From Chryseobacterium mucoviscidosis (lineage in GTDB: Bacteria > Bacteroidota > Bacteroidia > Flavobacteriales > Weeksellaceae), in assembly GCF_002177115.1 (NCBI RefSeq), contig NZ_MVAG01000103.1, forward strand, positions 1 to 64,000: 64,000 bases of DNA, written 5' to 3'. Position 1 is the first letter of the stretch; every line of letters begins with the position of its first letter. Shown piece after piece: positions 35,909 through 43,648 of this stretch. Under the pieces are notes generated by a model. It was not told the DNA's origin. It saw nothing but the letters and a program-made list of their open reading frames with translations, and made no database searches. The translations under genes and the position numbers were made by a program.

Positions 35909-37006
35909 ATGACAATAAGTAAGGTAATTGCCAAAATAGAAGAAAGAATTCCTTTGCAGCAGGCAGAAGATTTTGATAATGTAGGTTTGTTGTGTGGCGT
36001 TCCGGACAGAAATGTCTCCGGAATTCTGGTATGTCATGATGCATTGGAAAACGTTGTGGATGAAGCCATTGAAAAGAACTGTAATTTGATTGTATGTTTT
36101 CATCCGATCATTTTCTCGGGACTGAAATCTTTAACAGGGAAAAACTATGTAGAGAGAGCTGTTTTAAAAGCTATTGAAAATAAAATTGCCATCTATGCCA
36201 TTCATACCGCTTTCGATAATGATTTTTTTGGGGTTAACCGTGGAATCTGTGATCAGTTGGGATTAAAAAATTTAAAAATTCTTCAGCCTAAAAAAAATAA
36301 TCTGAAACAGCTTACGGTTTTCGTTCCGAAAGATTATTCTGAAAAAGTAAAGGAAGCATTATTTTCGGCAGGTGCAGGAAATATCGGATTTTATGACGAA
36401 TGCAGTTTCAAAATCAACGGAAATGGAACGTTCCGACCGATTGAAGGTTCAAATCCGTTTTCGGGACAGCAGAACATCCGTGAGAATGCAGATGAGGATA
36501 TGGTTTCTGTAATTTTTGAGGATTACAAACAGGGACAGATCGTTAATGCAATGAAAACGGCACATCCGTATGAGGAAGTTGCCCACCAGATTTACAGCCT
36601 TGAAAATACCAACCATTATTCAGGATTGGGAATGTATGGTGATCTTGATGAGCCGATGGATGAAAAAGATTTTCTGAAATTTGTAAAAGGAAAATTCAGT
36701 CTGGAGATGATCCGTCATTCAGGATTTAATAATAAAAAAATTAAAAGAGTAGGAGTTCTGGGCGGTTCGGGCGCAAGCGGAATCCGTTCTGCAATTTCCA
36801 AAAAATGTGATGCTTATCTTACGGGAGACGTAAAATATCACGATTTTTTCCTTGCCGATTCGAAAATGATGATTTGTGATATCGGGCATTTTGAATCAGA
36901 ACAATTTGTAACTCAACAATTATTTGAAATATTGTCACAAAAATTTAGTACATTTGCAATCTCAAAATCTATTGAGAAAACAAACCCGGTAAATTATTTC
37001 ATTTAA
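35909..37006 (+). CDS. Nif3-like dinuclear metal-centre protein
   Basis: A 365-residue protein of the Nif3/YbgI (DUF34) family, which forms toroidal hexamers with a dinuclear metal site; the function is still debated. The N-terminal part has AEDFDNVGLL and the motif CFHPIIFSGL (about 68-77), where the usual His-His pair is Phe-His. AIHTAFDN (about 99-106) supplies another ligand. An inserted PII-like domain (about 135-250) separates it from the C-terminal GGSGASG and DIGHFESE motifs, the latter with His and Glu ligands. The gene is followed after three bases by the coiled-coil gene at 37010, a pairing common in Bacteroidota. The Phe may be normal for the lineage. Confidence 0.9.
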   Translation: MTISKVIAKIEERIPLQQAEDFDNVGLLCGVPDRNVSGILVCHDALENVVDEAIEKNCNLIVCFHPIIFSGLKSLTGKNYVERAVLKAIENKIAIYAIHTAFDNDFFGVNRGICDQLGLKNLKILQPKKNNLKQLTVFVPKDYSEKVKEALFSAGAGNIGFYDECSFKINGNGTFRPIEGSNPFSGQQNIRENADEDMVSVIFEDYKQGQIVNAMKTAHPYEEVAHQIYSLENTNHYSGLGMYGDLDEPMDEKDFLKFVKGKFSLEMIRHSGFNNKKIKRVGVLGGSGASGIRSAISKKCDAYLTGDVKYHDFFLADSKMMICDIGHFESEQFVTQQLFEILSQKFSTFAISKSIEKTNPVNYFI

Positions 37007-37009
37007 AAT

Positions 37010-37786
37010 ATGGCAAAAACCAACGATATTTCAGTTGAAGAGAAGTTAAGAGCTTTATACGATTTGCAGATCATTGATTCTAGATTGGACGAAATCCGAA
37101 ATACAAGAGGAGAATTGCCAATCGAAGTAGAGGATCTTGAGATTGAAATCGAAGGTCTTGAAAAAAGAGCTGAAAAATTTCATGCAGAAATCAAAGATCA
37201 GGACGACCAGATCAAAACAAAGCATGAAGTAATAAACCATGCAAAAACTTTAATTGAAAAATACAAATCTCAGCAGGATAATGTAAGAAACAATAAAGAG
37301 TTTGAAGCGTTAGGAAAGGAGATTGAATATCAGGAGCTTGAAATCCAGCTTGCAGAGAAGAGAATTAAAGAATTCGGTGCTAAAATAGGTCACAAAAACG
37401 AAACGTTAAGCGAATTGAACTCAAAAATTGATGAGCTTAAAAATCACCTTAAATTCAAGAAAGAAGAATTGGAAGGTCTTATCTCTGAAACTCAGAAAGA
37501 AGAAGAATATCTTATCGAGAAATCAAAAGAATTTTCTGAGAAAATTGATGAGAGATTATTGGCTTCATACAACAGAATCCGAACAAACTCTCCAAACGGT
37601 CTTGCTGTTGTAGGATTGGAAAGAGGTGCTCCAAAAGGGTCATTCTTCACTATTCCGCCGCAAAAGCAGATGGAAATTGCGCAGAGAAAGAAAATCATCA
37701 TCGATGAGCATTCAGGAAAAATCCTTGTTGACGACGAGTTGGTAATGGAAGAAAACGAAAGAATGAAATCTGTAATTAAATTTTAA
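37010..37786 (+). CDS. Coiled-coil protein of the zinc-ribbon (DUF164/CT398) family, cysteines lost
   Basis: A 258-residue protein: long coiled coil (about residues 10-190) then a short C-terminal domain. The family normally ends in a C4 zinc ribbon (CGGCF...PPQ...CEHCGRIL). Here the framework is kept (IPPQ at 215-218, then EHSGKILVDDE), but the four Cys positions are Pro208, Ser211, Asp232 and Ser235, and the whole protein has no cysteine. The ribbon therefore cannot bind zinc. It starts three bases after the Nif3-like gene and is surely in the same operon. The function is unknown; in other bacteria the family is linked to chaperone-like or secretion roles. Confidence 0.85.
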   Translation: MAKTNDISVEEKLRALYDLQIIDSRLDEIRNTRGELPIEVEDLEIEIEGLEKRAEKFHAEIKDQDDQIKTKHEVINHAKTLIEKYKSQQDNVRNNKEFEALGKEIEYQELEIQLAEKRIKEFGAKIGHKNETLSELNSKIDELKNHLKFKKEELEGLISETQKEEEYLIEKSKEFSEKIDERLLASYNRIRTNSPNGLAVVGLERGAPKGSFFTIPPQKQMEIAQRKKIIIDEHSGKILVDDELVMEENERMKSVIKF

Positions 37787-37809
37787 TTACTTACGATTTT
37801 AAAGATATA

Positions 37810-37841
37810 AAGCTGTTTCAATTTTGAGACAGCTTTTTTTG
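37810..37841 (+). terminator. Intrinsic terminator of the Nif3/coiled-coil operon
   Basis: AAGCTGTTTCA pairs with TGAGACAGCTT (one wobble) over an ATTT loop and is followed by TTTTTT. Confidence 0.85.
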
Positions 37842-37890
37842 CTTTAAACACTAATTGCGCAAATGTTTCGCAAATAGCACAATTTAATAT

Positions 37891-38080
37891 TGAAGTTTTT
37901 TAAAGTAAAAGAGCTTTATTCCTTTAGGAGCGGAATCTTTGTAGAAATAAGAGCAAGTCTATCAATCAATCCGCAGGGTTGATATCTATAATAGGATAAA
38001 TGTTCTAAAGATAGCGTTCCTACGGAACGCCGAATTTCCTTCTAATATGATGTCTACACAGATAAAACTCTATAGAGTTT
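37891..38080 (+). repeat. 190-bp string-of-hairpins repeat, copy B1
   Basis: Contains in order CTTTAGGAG, CAATCCGCAGGGTTG, GCGTTCCTACGGAACGC and AAACTCTATAGAGTTT, all short palindromes. It matches 45658-45846 in order, spacing and orientation (189 bp there). No coding capacity. The rest of the 37787-38244 gap is the terminator at 37810 and AT-rich sequence, including a TTCGTG phrase near 38198 of a kind also seen at about 45930 and 48590. Confidence 0.8.
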
Positions 38081-38244
38081 AAAAAAAATAAATATAAACC
38101 ACATGATATTTGTGATTACAAAGAAAAAGAATATTTAAAAACATTTATTCAATGGAAAACTTAAATAGCTTTATTTTGAAATAATTAGATAGAGTCATTC
38201 GTGAAAATATTTGTGGAATTCGTGTTAAAAATAAGGCGAAAAAA

Positions 38245-38946
38245 TTATTTTTTTGCATCCATATTGTCTGCAGACTTATAATAAAATTTGAGTTCTTTGC
38301 ACAGCGCAATAATGGCAGCCTTTCCTTTGGGCGTAAAACCGGTAAAAGAATATTCGTCATCAGTTCCTTTGTTGAAAAACCTATGACGTCGAGCTGGAAT
38401 ATCAATTTCTGAAGTAGAACCATTGCAATCCAGACAAATACTCATCTGGTTGATTTTTTTATTGTCCTTAAAAAACACCAAACCTAAATGCGGATTAAAA
38501 CACGCTGCAGAAGCTTCTCCATAACTGGATTTTTTCGCTAAAGCCTTTAAAATTTTATCAGCCTGTTCCTGTGACAGAAACTGCTGTTTTTCTATGATGG
38601 GAATGAAGTTTCCCTGTTTATCAATCGGTGCATCGTACATTTCTTCATCACCCCTGAAATCGTATGCTATAATTTTGTCATAATCAAGCGTACTGAAAGG
38701 AATTCCATTACTTTTGTTAGGCTTGATACTTGGTGAAGATTTCACATAATCCATAAGTTCCGTTCTGCAGATTCCTTTAATTTTTGGTATATCAGAAACA
38801 ATTTGAGCAGAATCTTTTTTGGAAGATATCTTTGTGCTGTCGGTATGTTTTTCACAGGATGAAAATAAAATTACCGATCCAAAAATGATGAATCGGTTAA
38901 TTTTGTTTTTCTTTATTTTCGATAAGAATTTATTCCTTATGCTCAT
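38245..38946 (-). CDS. Predicted lipoprotein of unknown function
   Basis: A 233-residue protein with a basic N-terminus and a lipobox-like FGSVILFSSC (Cys31), so it is probably exported and lipid-anchored. The mature part is soluble with four or five Cys residues, including a C-L-D-C motif (MSICLDCNGS) around residues 168-175, and no recognised domain. Its ATG lies inside the last codons of the acyl-CoA synthetase gene; the two overlap by 17 bases in different frames, so translation is likely coupled. No functional link to fatty-acid activation can be seen. Confidence 0.72.
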   Translation of the reverse strand: MSIRNKFLSKIKKNKINRFIIFGSVILFSSCEKHTDSTKISSKKDSAQIVSDIPKIKGICRTELMDYVKSSPSIKPNKSNGIPFSTLDYDKIIAYDFRGDEEMYDAPIDKQGNFIPIIEKQQFLSQEQADKILKALAKKSSYGEASAACFNPHLGLVFFKDNKKINQMSICLDCNGSTSEIDIPARRHRFFNKGTDDEYSFTGFTPKGKAAIIALCKELKFYYKSADNMDAKK

Positions 38947-40708
38947 ACATCTTATTGTAAAGATCGATGAATTTCTCTTTAATCGCTTTTCTTTTCAGCT
39001 TTAAAGTTGGCGTTAAAAGACCGGCATCAATGCTCCAGATTTCCGGGGTAAGCTCAATTTTTTTGATCTGTTCCCAGTTTCCTAAATGTTGGTTGATATC
39101 GTCAATCTCTTTTTTAATTCTTTCTTTTAATTCCGCACTTTTGGCAATTTCCTGTGGAGTGGAACCTACATTCAGATTGTTTCTGGATGCCCAGCTTTTT
39201 GCAAATTCAAAATCTGGCTGTACCAATGCGCAAGGCATTTTTTCGCCGTCTCCGACAACCATGATCTGCTCGATAAACTTTGAAGCTTTTGCTAAATTTT
39301 CTATGGTCTGCGGCGCAATATATTTTCCTCCCGAAGTCTTGAACATCTCCTTTTTACGGTCGGTGATCTGTAAAAACCCGTCGTTGTCGATATGTCCGAT
39401 GTCACCCGTTCTGAAATAGCCATCTTCTGTAAAGACTTCTTTCGTCATTTCTTCATTTTTAAAATAGCCTTTAAAAATAGAAGGACCTTTTACTGTAATT
39501 TCTCCGTCTGCCTGAATTTTAACACTCAGATTGTCAAGAGGTAAACCTACGGTTCCGATTTTCATTTTGCTGAAAGAATTTACCGAAATTACAGGTGAAG
39601 TTTCCGTTAATCCATATCCTTCCAGAATAGGAATTCCTGCATTCTGGAACATTAAATTCAGTCTTGTAGATAAAGCTGCAGAACCGGAAACCAAAGTAAT
39701 GATTTCACCGCCTAAACCTTCTCTCCACTTTTTAAACACCAGTTTGTCGGCAATAATTTCCTTTAATCCGGATGGTTTTGAAACACTTTTCTTTTTAGAA
39801 ATCAGATCCAGTGCCCAGAAAAAGATCTTCTGTTTCAGTCCTCCCGCGGAAGAACCTGTGGCGTAGATTTTATCATACACTTTTTCCACAAGTCTCGGTA
39901 CCACGCTCATGTAATGAGGTTTTACTTCTTTTACGTTTTCTCCCATCTTTTCGATGCTTTCCGCGAAATAAATCGAAAAACCGTTGTACTGGAAAAGATA
40001 GAAAAGCATTCTTTCGAAAATATGGCAGATCGGAAGGAAACTCAGAACCCTTGTATCTTTATAATCCAGACTTTTCTTTTTAGGAATTCTCGGGATTGCC
40101 CCTAATACATTCGAAACAATATTATGGTGAGTCAGCATTACTCCTTTCGGTTTTCCTGTGGTTCCCGAAGTGTAAATAATCGTTGCCAGATCTTCAGGAT
40201 TAATAGCATTTGAAAGATCTTCCACTTCAATCTGCGTAGAATCATCTTCGCCAAGATCCAGTATTTCTTTCCAGTTAGCAGCTCCCGAAACATTATCGAA
40301 AGTAAAAACGCCCTGTAATGAAGGAATGTTATGTTTTACTTTTACTACCTTGTTCAAAAGATCCTTATCAGACACAAAACAGTACTTAATTTCTGCATTG
40401 GTAAAGATAAATTCATAATCTTCGGGAGAAATACTCGGATAAACGGGAACAGAAACCACCCCGATCTGCGAAAGTCCGAGATCCATAATCGCCCATTCTG
40501 TTCGGGAATTAGTGGTGATTAAAGCGATTTTGTCACCAGGTTTTATGCCAAGTTTTAAAAGTCCTCTTGATATCTTATTGGCTTCATTGATAAACTCTTG
40601 CGTGGAAGTTTTCTTCCATTCACCATGGTATTTGGTTACAAACATATCCGACTTCGGATACGTTTTCAATGCATATTGAGGAATATCAAATAATCTTTTG
40701 ATTGTCAT
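38930..40708 (-). CDS. Long-chain fatty-acid-CoA ligase (AMP-dependent synthetase)
   Basis: A 592-residue adenylate-forming enzyme that activates fatty acids with ATP and CoA. The P-loop-like motif YTSGTTGKPKG spans about residues 179-189, EGYGLTETSP (A5 region) lies near 365, and the A7/A8 region YFRTGDIGHIDNDGFLQITDRKKE near 426-449. Length and the C-terminal KLKRKAIKEKFIDLY segment are typical for long-chain (FadD/ACSL-like) enzymes. It is divergent from an acyl-CoA dehydrogenase 243 bases away, which suggests a small beta-oxidation locus. Its 3' end overlaps the lipoprotein gene by 17 bases. Chain-length preference cannot be read from sequence. Confidence 0.9.
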   Translation of the reverse strand: MTIKRLFDIPQYALKTYPKSDMFVTKYHGEWKKTSTQEFINEANKISRGLLKLGIKPGDKIALITTNSRTEWAIMDLGLSQIGVVSVPVYPSISPEDYEFIFTNAEIKYCFVSDKDLLNKVVKVKHNIPSLQGVFTFDNVSGAANWKEILDLGEDDSTQIEVEDLSNAINPEDLATIIYTSGTTGKPKGVMLTHHNIVSNVLGAIPRIPKKKSLDYKDTRVLSFLPICHIFERMLFYLFQYNGFSIYFAESIEKMGENVKEVKPHYMSVVPRLVEKVYDKIYATGSSAGGLKQKIFFWALDLISKKKSVSKPSGLKEIIADKLVFKKWREGLGGEIITLVSGSAALSTRLNLMFQNAGIPILEGYGLTETSPVISVNSFSKMKIGTVGLPLDNLSVKIQADGEITVKGPSIFKGYFKNEEMTKEVFTEDGYFRTGDIGHIDNDGFLQITDRKKEMFKTSGGKYIAPQTIENLAKASKFIEQIMVVGDGEKMPCALVQPDFEFAKSWASRNNLNVGSTPQEIAKSAELKERIKKEIDDINQHLGNWEQIKKIELTPEIWSIDAGLLTPTLKLKRKAIKEKFIDLYNKMYEHKE

Positions 40709-40950
40709 GATTTTTTAAGTAATTGTTAAAGGATTTTAAATATAAGCATTTTTTTTAATTGTGGAAATTGGAAGTGATTATTTAGAAATTAATAAAATGT
40801 ATGCCATAATATATTTAATAATTCAAACTTAATATATATATGATGAAAATTTAAAAATTGAGATATTTCGTTGTTTTTATCTAATTTATGATTCTATTTT
40901 CAGATTTGCCCAAAAAGTGTAAATTAGCGACCATCTAATTATTCAATGTT

Positions 40951-42090
40951 ATGGACTTTAATTTATCAGAAGAACAGCTGATGATTCAGCAGGCAGCAAG
41001 AGATTTTGCGCAAAGCGAGCTTTTACCGGAAGTAATCGAAAGAGACCGCGACCAGAAGTTTCCTGCAGAACAGGTAAAGAAAATGGGGGAAATGGGACTT
41101 ATGGGGATGATGGTGGATCCTAAATACGGCGGTGCCGGAATGGACAGCGTTTCTTACGTTCTTGCAATGGAAGAAATTGCAAAAATAGATGCTTCTGCGG
41201 CTGTGGTAATGTCTGTAAACAACTCATTGGTTTGTGCAGGTCTTGAGAAATTTGCTTCTGAAGAGCAGAAAGTAAAATATCTTACCCCTTTGGCAAGCGG
41301 ACAGGTAATCGGAGCTTTTGCTTTGTCTGAGCCTGAAGCAGGTTCTGATGCAACTTCCCAGAAAACAACTGCGGAAGATAAAGGAGATTATTACCTTTTA
41401 AACGGGATCAAAAACTGGATCACAAACGGTGGAACAGCATCTTACTATATTGTAATTGCACAGACAGATCCTGAGAAAAAGCATAAAGGAATCAACGCTT
41501 TCATCGTAGAAAGAGGTTGGGAAGGTTTCGAGATCGGTCCGAAAGAAGATAAACTGGGAATCAGAGGAAGCGATACACATTCTTTGATCTTCAATAACGT
41601 AAAAGTACCGAAGGAAAACAGAATCGGGGAGGACGGTTTCGGATTCAATTTCGCGATGGCTGTTCTGAACGGTGGTAGAATCGGGATTGCTTCTCAGGCT
41701 TTAGGAATTGCTTCCGGAGCTTACGAACTGGCTTTGAAATATGCTAAAACAAGAAAAGCGTTTAAAACAGAAATCATCAATCATCAGGCGATTGCTTTCA
41801 AATTGGCAGATATGGCAACTCAGATCACAGCAGCAAGAATGCTTTGCTTCAAGGCGGCTGTAGAAAAAGACGCTGGAAAAGATATCTCTGAAAGCGGAGC
41901 AATGGCAAAATTATACGCTTCTCAGGTGGCAATGGATACTACGATTGAAGCTGTACAGATCCACGGTGGATACGGATATGTGAAAGAATATCACGTAGAA
42001 AGAATGATGAGAGATGCCAAAATCACTCAGATCTACGAAGGAACTTCTGAAATCCAGAAGATCGTTATTTCAAGAAGCATTGCAAAGTAA
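40951..42090 (+). CDS. Acyl-CoA dehydrogenase
   Basis: A 379-residue FAD enzyme that catalyses the first oxidation step of fatty-acyl-CoA (short/medium-chain type by length). Visible are the substrate/FAD motif GAFALSEPEAGSDA (about residues 116-129), WITNGG (about 154-159) and the catalytic base Glu363 in IYEGTSEIQ. The HGGYGY loop near 329 is intact. It lies divergent from a fatty-acid-CoA ligase, consistent with a role in fatty-acid or branched-chain acyl oxidation. A strong terminator follows 24 bases after the stop codon. No electron-transfer flavoprotein gene adjoins. Confidence 0.93.
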   Translation: MDFNLSEEQLMIQQAARDFAQSELLPEVIERDRDQKFPAEQVKKMGEMGLMGMMVDPKYGGAGMDSVSYVLAMEEIAKIDASAAVVMSVNNSLVCAGLEKFASEEQKVKYLTPLASGQVIGAFALSEPEAGSDATSQKTTAEDKGDYYLLNGIKNWITNGGTASYYIVIAQTDPEKKHKGINAFIVERGWEGFEIGPKEDKLGIRGSDTHSLIFNNVKVPKENRIGEDGFGFNFAMAVLNGGRIGIASQALGIASGAYELALKYAKTRKAFKTEIINHQAIAFKLADMATQITAARMLCFKAAVEKDAGKDISESGAMAKLYASQVAMDTTIEAVQIHGGYGYVKEYHVERMMRDAKITQIYEGTSEIQKIVISRSIAK

Positions 42091-42114
42091 TTGCTTAATT
42101 ATATATGAAATAGT

Positions 42115-42143
42115 AAAAGGCTTCCGAATTTGGAAGCCTTTTT
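42115..42143 (+). terminator. Intrinsic terminator after the acyl-CoA dehydrogenase
   Basis: AAAAGGCTTCC pairs with GGAAGCCTTTT over a five- or six-base loop and ends in T residues. Confidence 0.85.
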
Positions 42144-42320
42144 ACATTCACACGAACCACAAAATATAATATATAAAATTTTTTGTCTGCTTTATTTATC
42201 TTTTTGATTGGATTTTTTTATTAAGGTTAAATCAGTGCTCTTTTTATCAGATATGATGACATATCAAAAATATCAATAAGAATTATTAGATAAGAGATTA
42301 TATGATTAAAATAATATTAA

Positions 42321-42347
42321 AATTAAAATCCATCACAAAGGATGGAC
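42321..42347 (-). terminator. Weak hairpin terminator after the DUF4349 gene
   Basis: A 6-bp stem TCCATC/GATGGA with a six-base loop, followed on the minus strand by TTTTAATTTT. Confidence 0.55.
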
Positions 42348-42355
42348 TTTCGAAA

Positions 42356-43306
42356 TTAATGGGCATCATGATTGGTTGTGTTTTTACCCCTCTTTTTATA
42401 AAAATAATATCCGATTCCGGCAATTAAAAACAATGGCCAAAGCGGCAGAATAAACAGGAAAATAGAAGTAATGACACTCCATCCTGAAGAAACGGCGGCT
42501 AAAGACTTTTCACCAAAAGTTTCCGGAGCTTTATGAGCGTTATCCAAAAGAGAGATCCTGATATCACAAAGCGTGTTGTTATAATAGTCACTTCCTTTTA
42601 CTTCTATGTTTTTACTTTCAATATCGCCGATATTGTTGCTTAAATCATCGATCAGTTGATCAAAATTCTGCAGAGGAACTTTAATCTGAAGATAATATGC
42701 TTTTTGATCCACCATTTCTGAAGATCTGTCATCGGAAGGTTCTGCTGCAACATAAGTGAGCTCTTCCTTAGTAACGGCACCATTATTTTTAACAGTTTCC
42801 TGTCGTATAATTTCCCTTACAATTTCCGCATTGTCTGCATTCATGGTTAAATAGCCCGATTTTACCATTTTATTTTTCAGAACATTCAGTTCGTAATTTT
42901 CACTTTTTGGTTTGTCTTTATAAACGATTTTGGTTTCTTTAATCACTTTCGGAGCGGGAACATTCACCACAATTTTTTCTTCTTTTTTAGCCGAATCCTT
43001 TTTCTCCGTTTTCGATTCCAGTTTTACGGAAGAAATTTTCTCAGATAAAGAATCTACCATTTTGGAAGTATTTTCAATCTTGTCTTTCACTTCATTTTTA
43101 GCGTTTTCAAAATCTTTAATTTTTACATTGGCAGAATCCAGTGCAACATTGGCTTTTTCGCTTACGTCATTAATTTTTTCAGAGGTCGCAGAAATCGTAC
43201 TGTCTGCTGATTGTACTGCATCTTCAATTTTAGATGTTGCCGCTTCTCCTTTTTTACACATGATAAACGTGCTTGATACAGCAACGAGTAAGATGAACTT
43301 TTTCAT
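42356..43306 (-). CDS. DUF4349-type lipoprotein with C-terminal membrane helix
   Basis: A 316-residue protein. Residues 1-17 form a lipoprotein signal (STFIMC, Cys17). A long Ala/Ser/Lys/Glu-rich helical region follows (about 20-125), then a DUF4349-like domain (about 145-260; YLTMNADNAE, and later VPLQNFDQLIDDL). A hydrophobic helix near 280-302 is followed by a basic tail. The combination of lipid anchor and C-terminal transmembrane helix would tie both ends to the envelope. The function of DUF4349 is unknown. The gene is alone, with a weak hairpin terminator. Confidence 0.75.
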   Translation of the reverse strand: MKKFILLVAVSSTFIMCKKGEAATSKIEDAVQSADSTISATSEKINDVSEKANVALDSANVKIKDFENAKNEVKDKIENTSKMVDSLSEKISSVKLESKTEKKDSAKKEEKIVVNVPAPKVIKETKIVYKDKPKSENYELNVLKNKMVKSGYLTMNADNAEIVREIIRQETVKNNGAVTKEELTYVAAEPSDDRSSEMVDQKAYYLQIKVPLQNFDQLIDDLSNNIGDIESKNIEVKGSDYYNNTLCDIRISLLDNAHKAPETFGEKSLAAVSSGWSVITSIFLFILPLWPLFLIAGIGYYFYKKRGKNTTNHDAH

Positions 43307-43503
43307 AACATTAATTTTTTCGATGAGGTAAAATTAGGAGGGAAGTTTTTGTAAAGATTGTAAAGGAATTGTTTTGCTTATGTAAATTGATAAGGAGTTG
43401 AATTTTAGTATTTTGTAAAATAAAAAAATACTGTTTTACAAAGTTTTTTTAATCTTTGATTTCTTTTTCTTAATTAAATCTTATCTGAATTTAATTTTCA
43501 GCA

Positions 43504-43550
43504 CTGTCATTTTGAACGAAACAAAGTAAAGTCGAAAAATCTCAGATACC
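43504..43550 (+). repeat. GTCATTTTGAACGAA-type dispersed repeat
   Basis: Reads CTGTCATTTTGAACGAAACA, then an AAGTAAAGTCGAAAAATCT phrase. This follows the pattern GTCATT..GA.CGAA...AAG...AATCT that I recall as a dispersed intergenic repeat in many bacteria. The remainder of the gap 43307-43648 is AT-rich with a terminator at 43591-43620; no gene is seen. Confidence 0.5.
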
Positions 43551-43590
43551 CTCAAGATACTTCACGTATAAAAGTTTCATTTAATTTCAT

Positions 43591-43620
43591 AAAAAAATCC
43601 GCAGAAAAACTTCCGCGGAT
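43591..43620 (-). terminator. Intrinsic terminator after prfC
   Basis: ATCCGC pairs with GCGGAT, and seven A residues on the plus strand give the minus-strand transcript a U-tract. Confidence 0.75.
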
Positions 43621-43648
43621 AATCTATTTAAAACAAATTATCTTTCAA

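Noticed and set aside
35847..36044. N-terminal extension of the K+ channel
   Set aside because: It would overlap the first 136 bases of the divergent Nif3-like gene; the start at 35846 gives a normal channel N-terminus.
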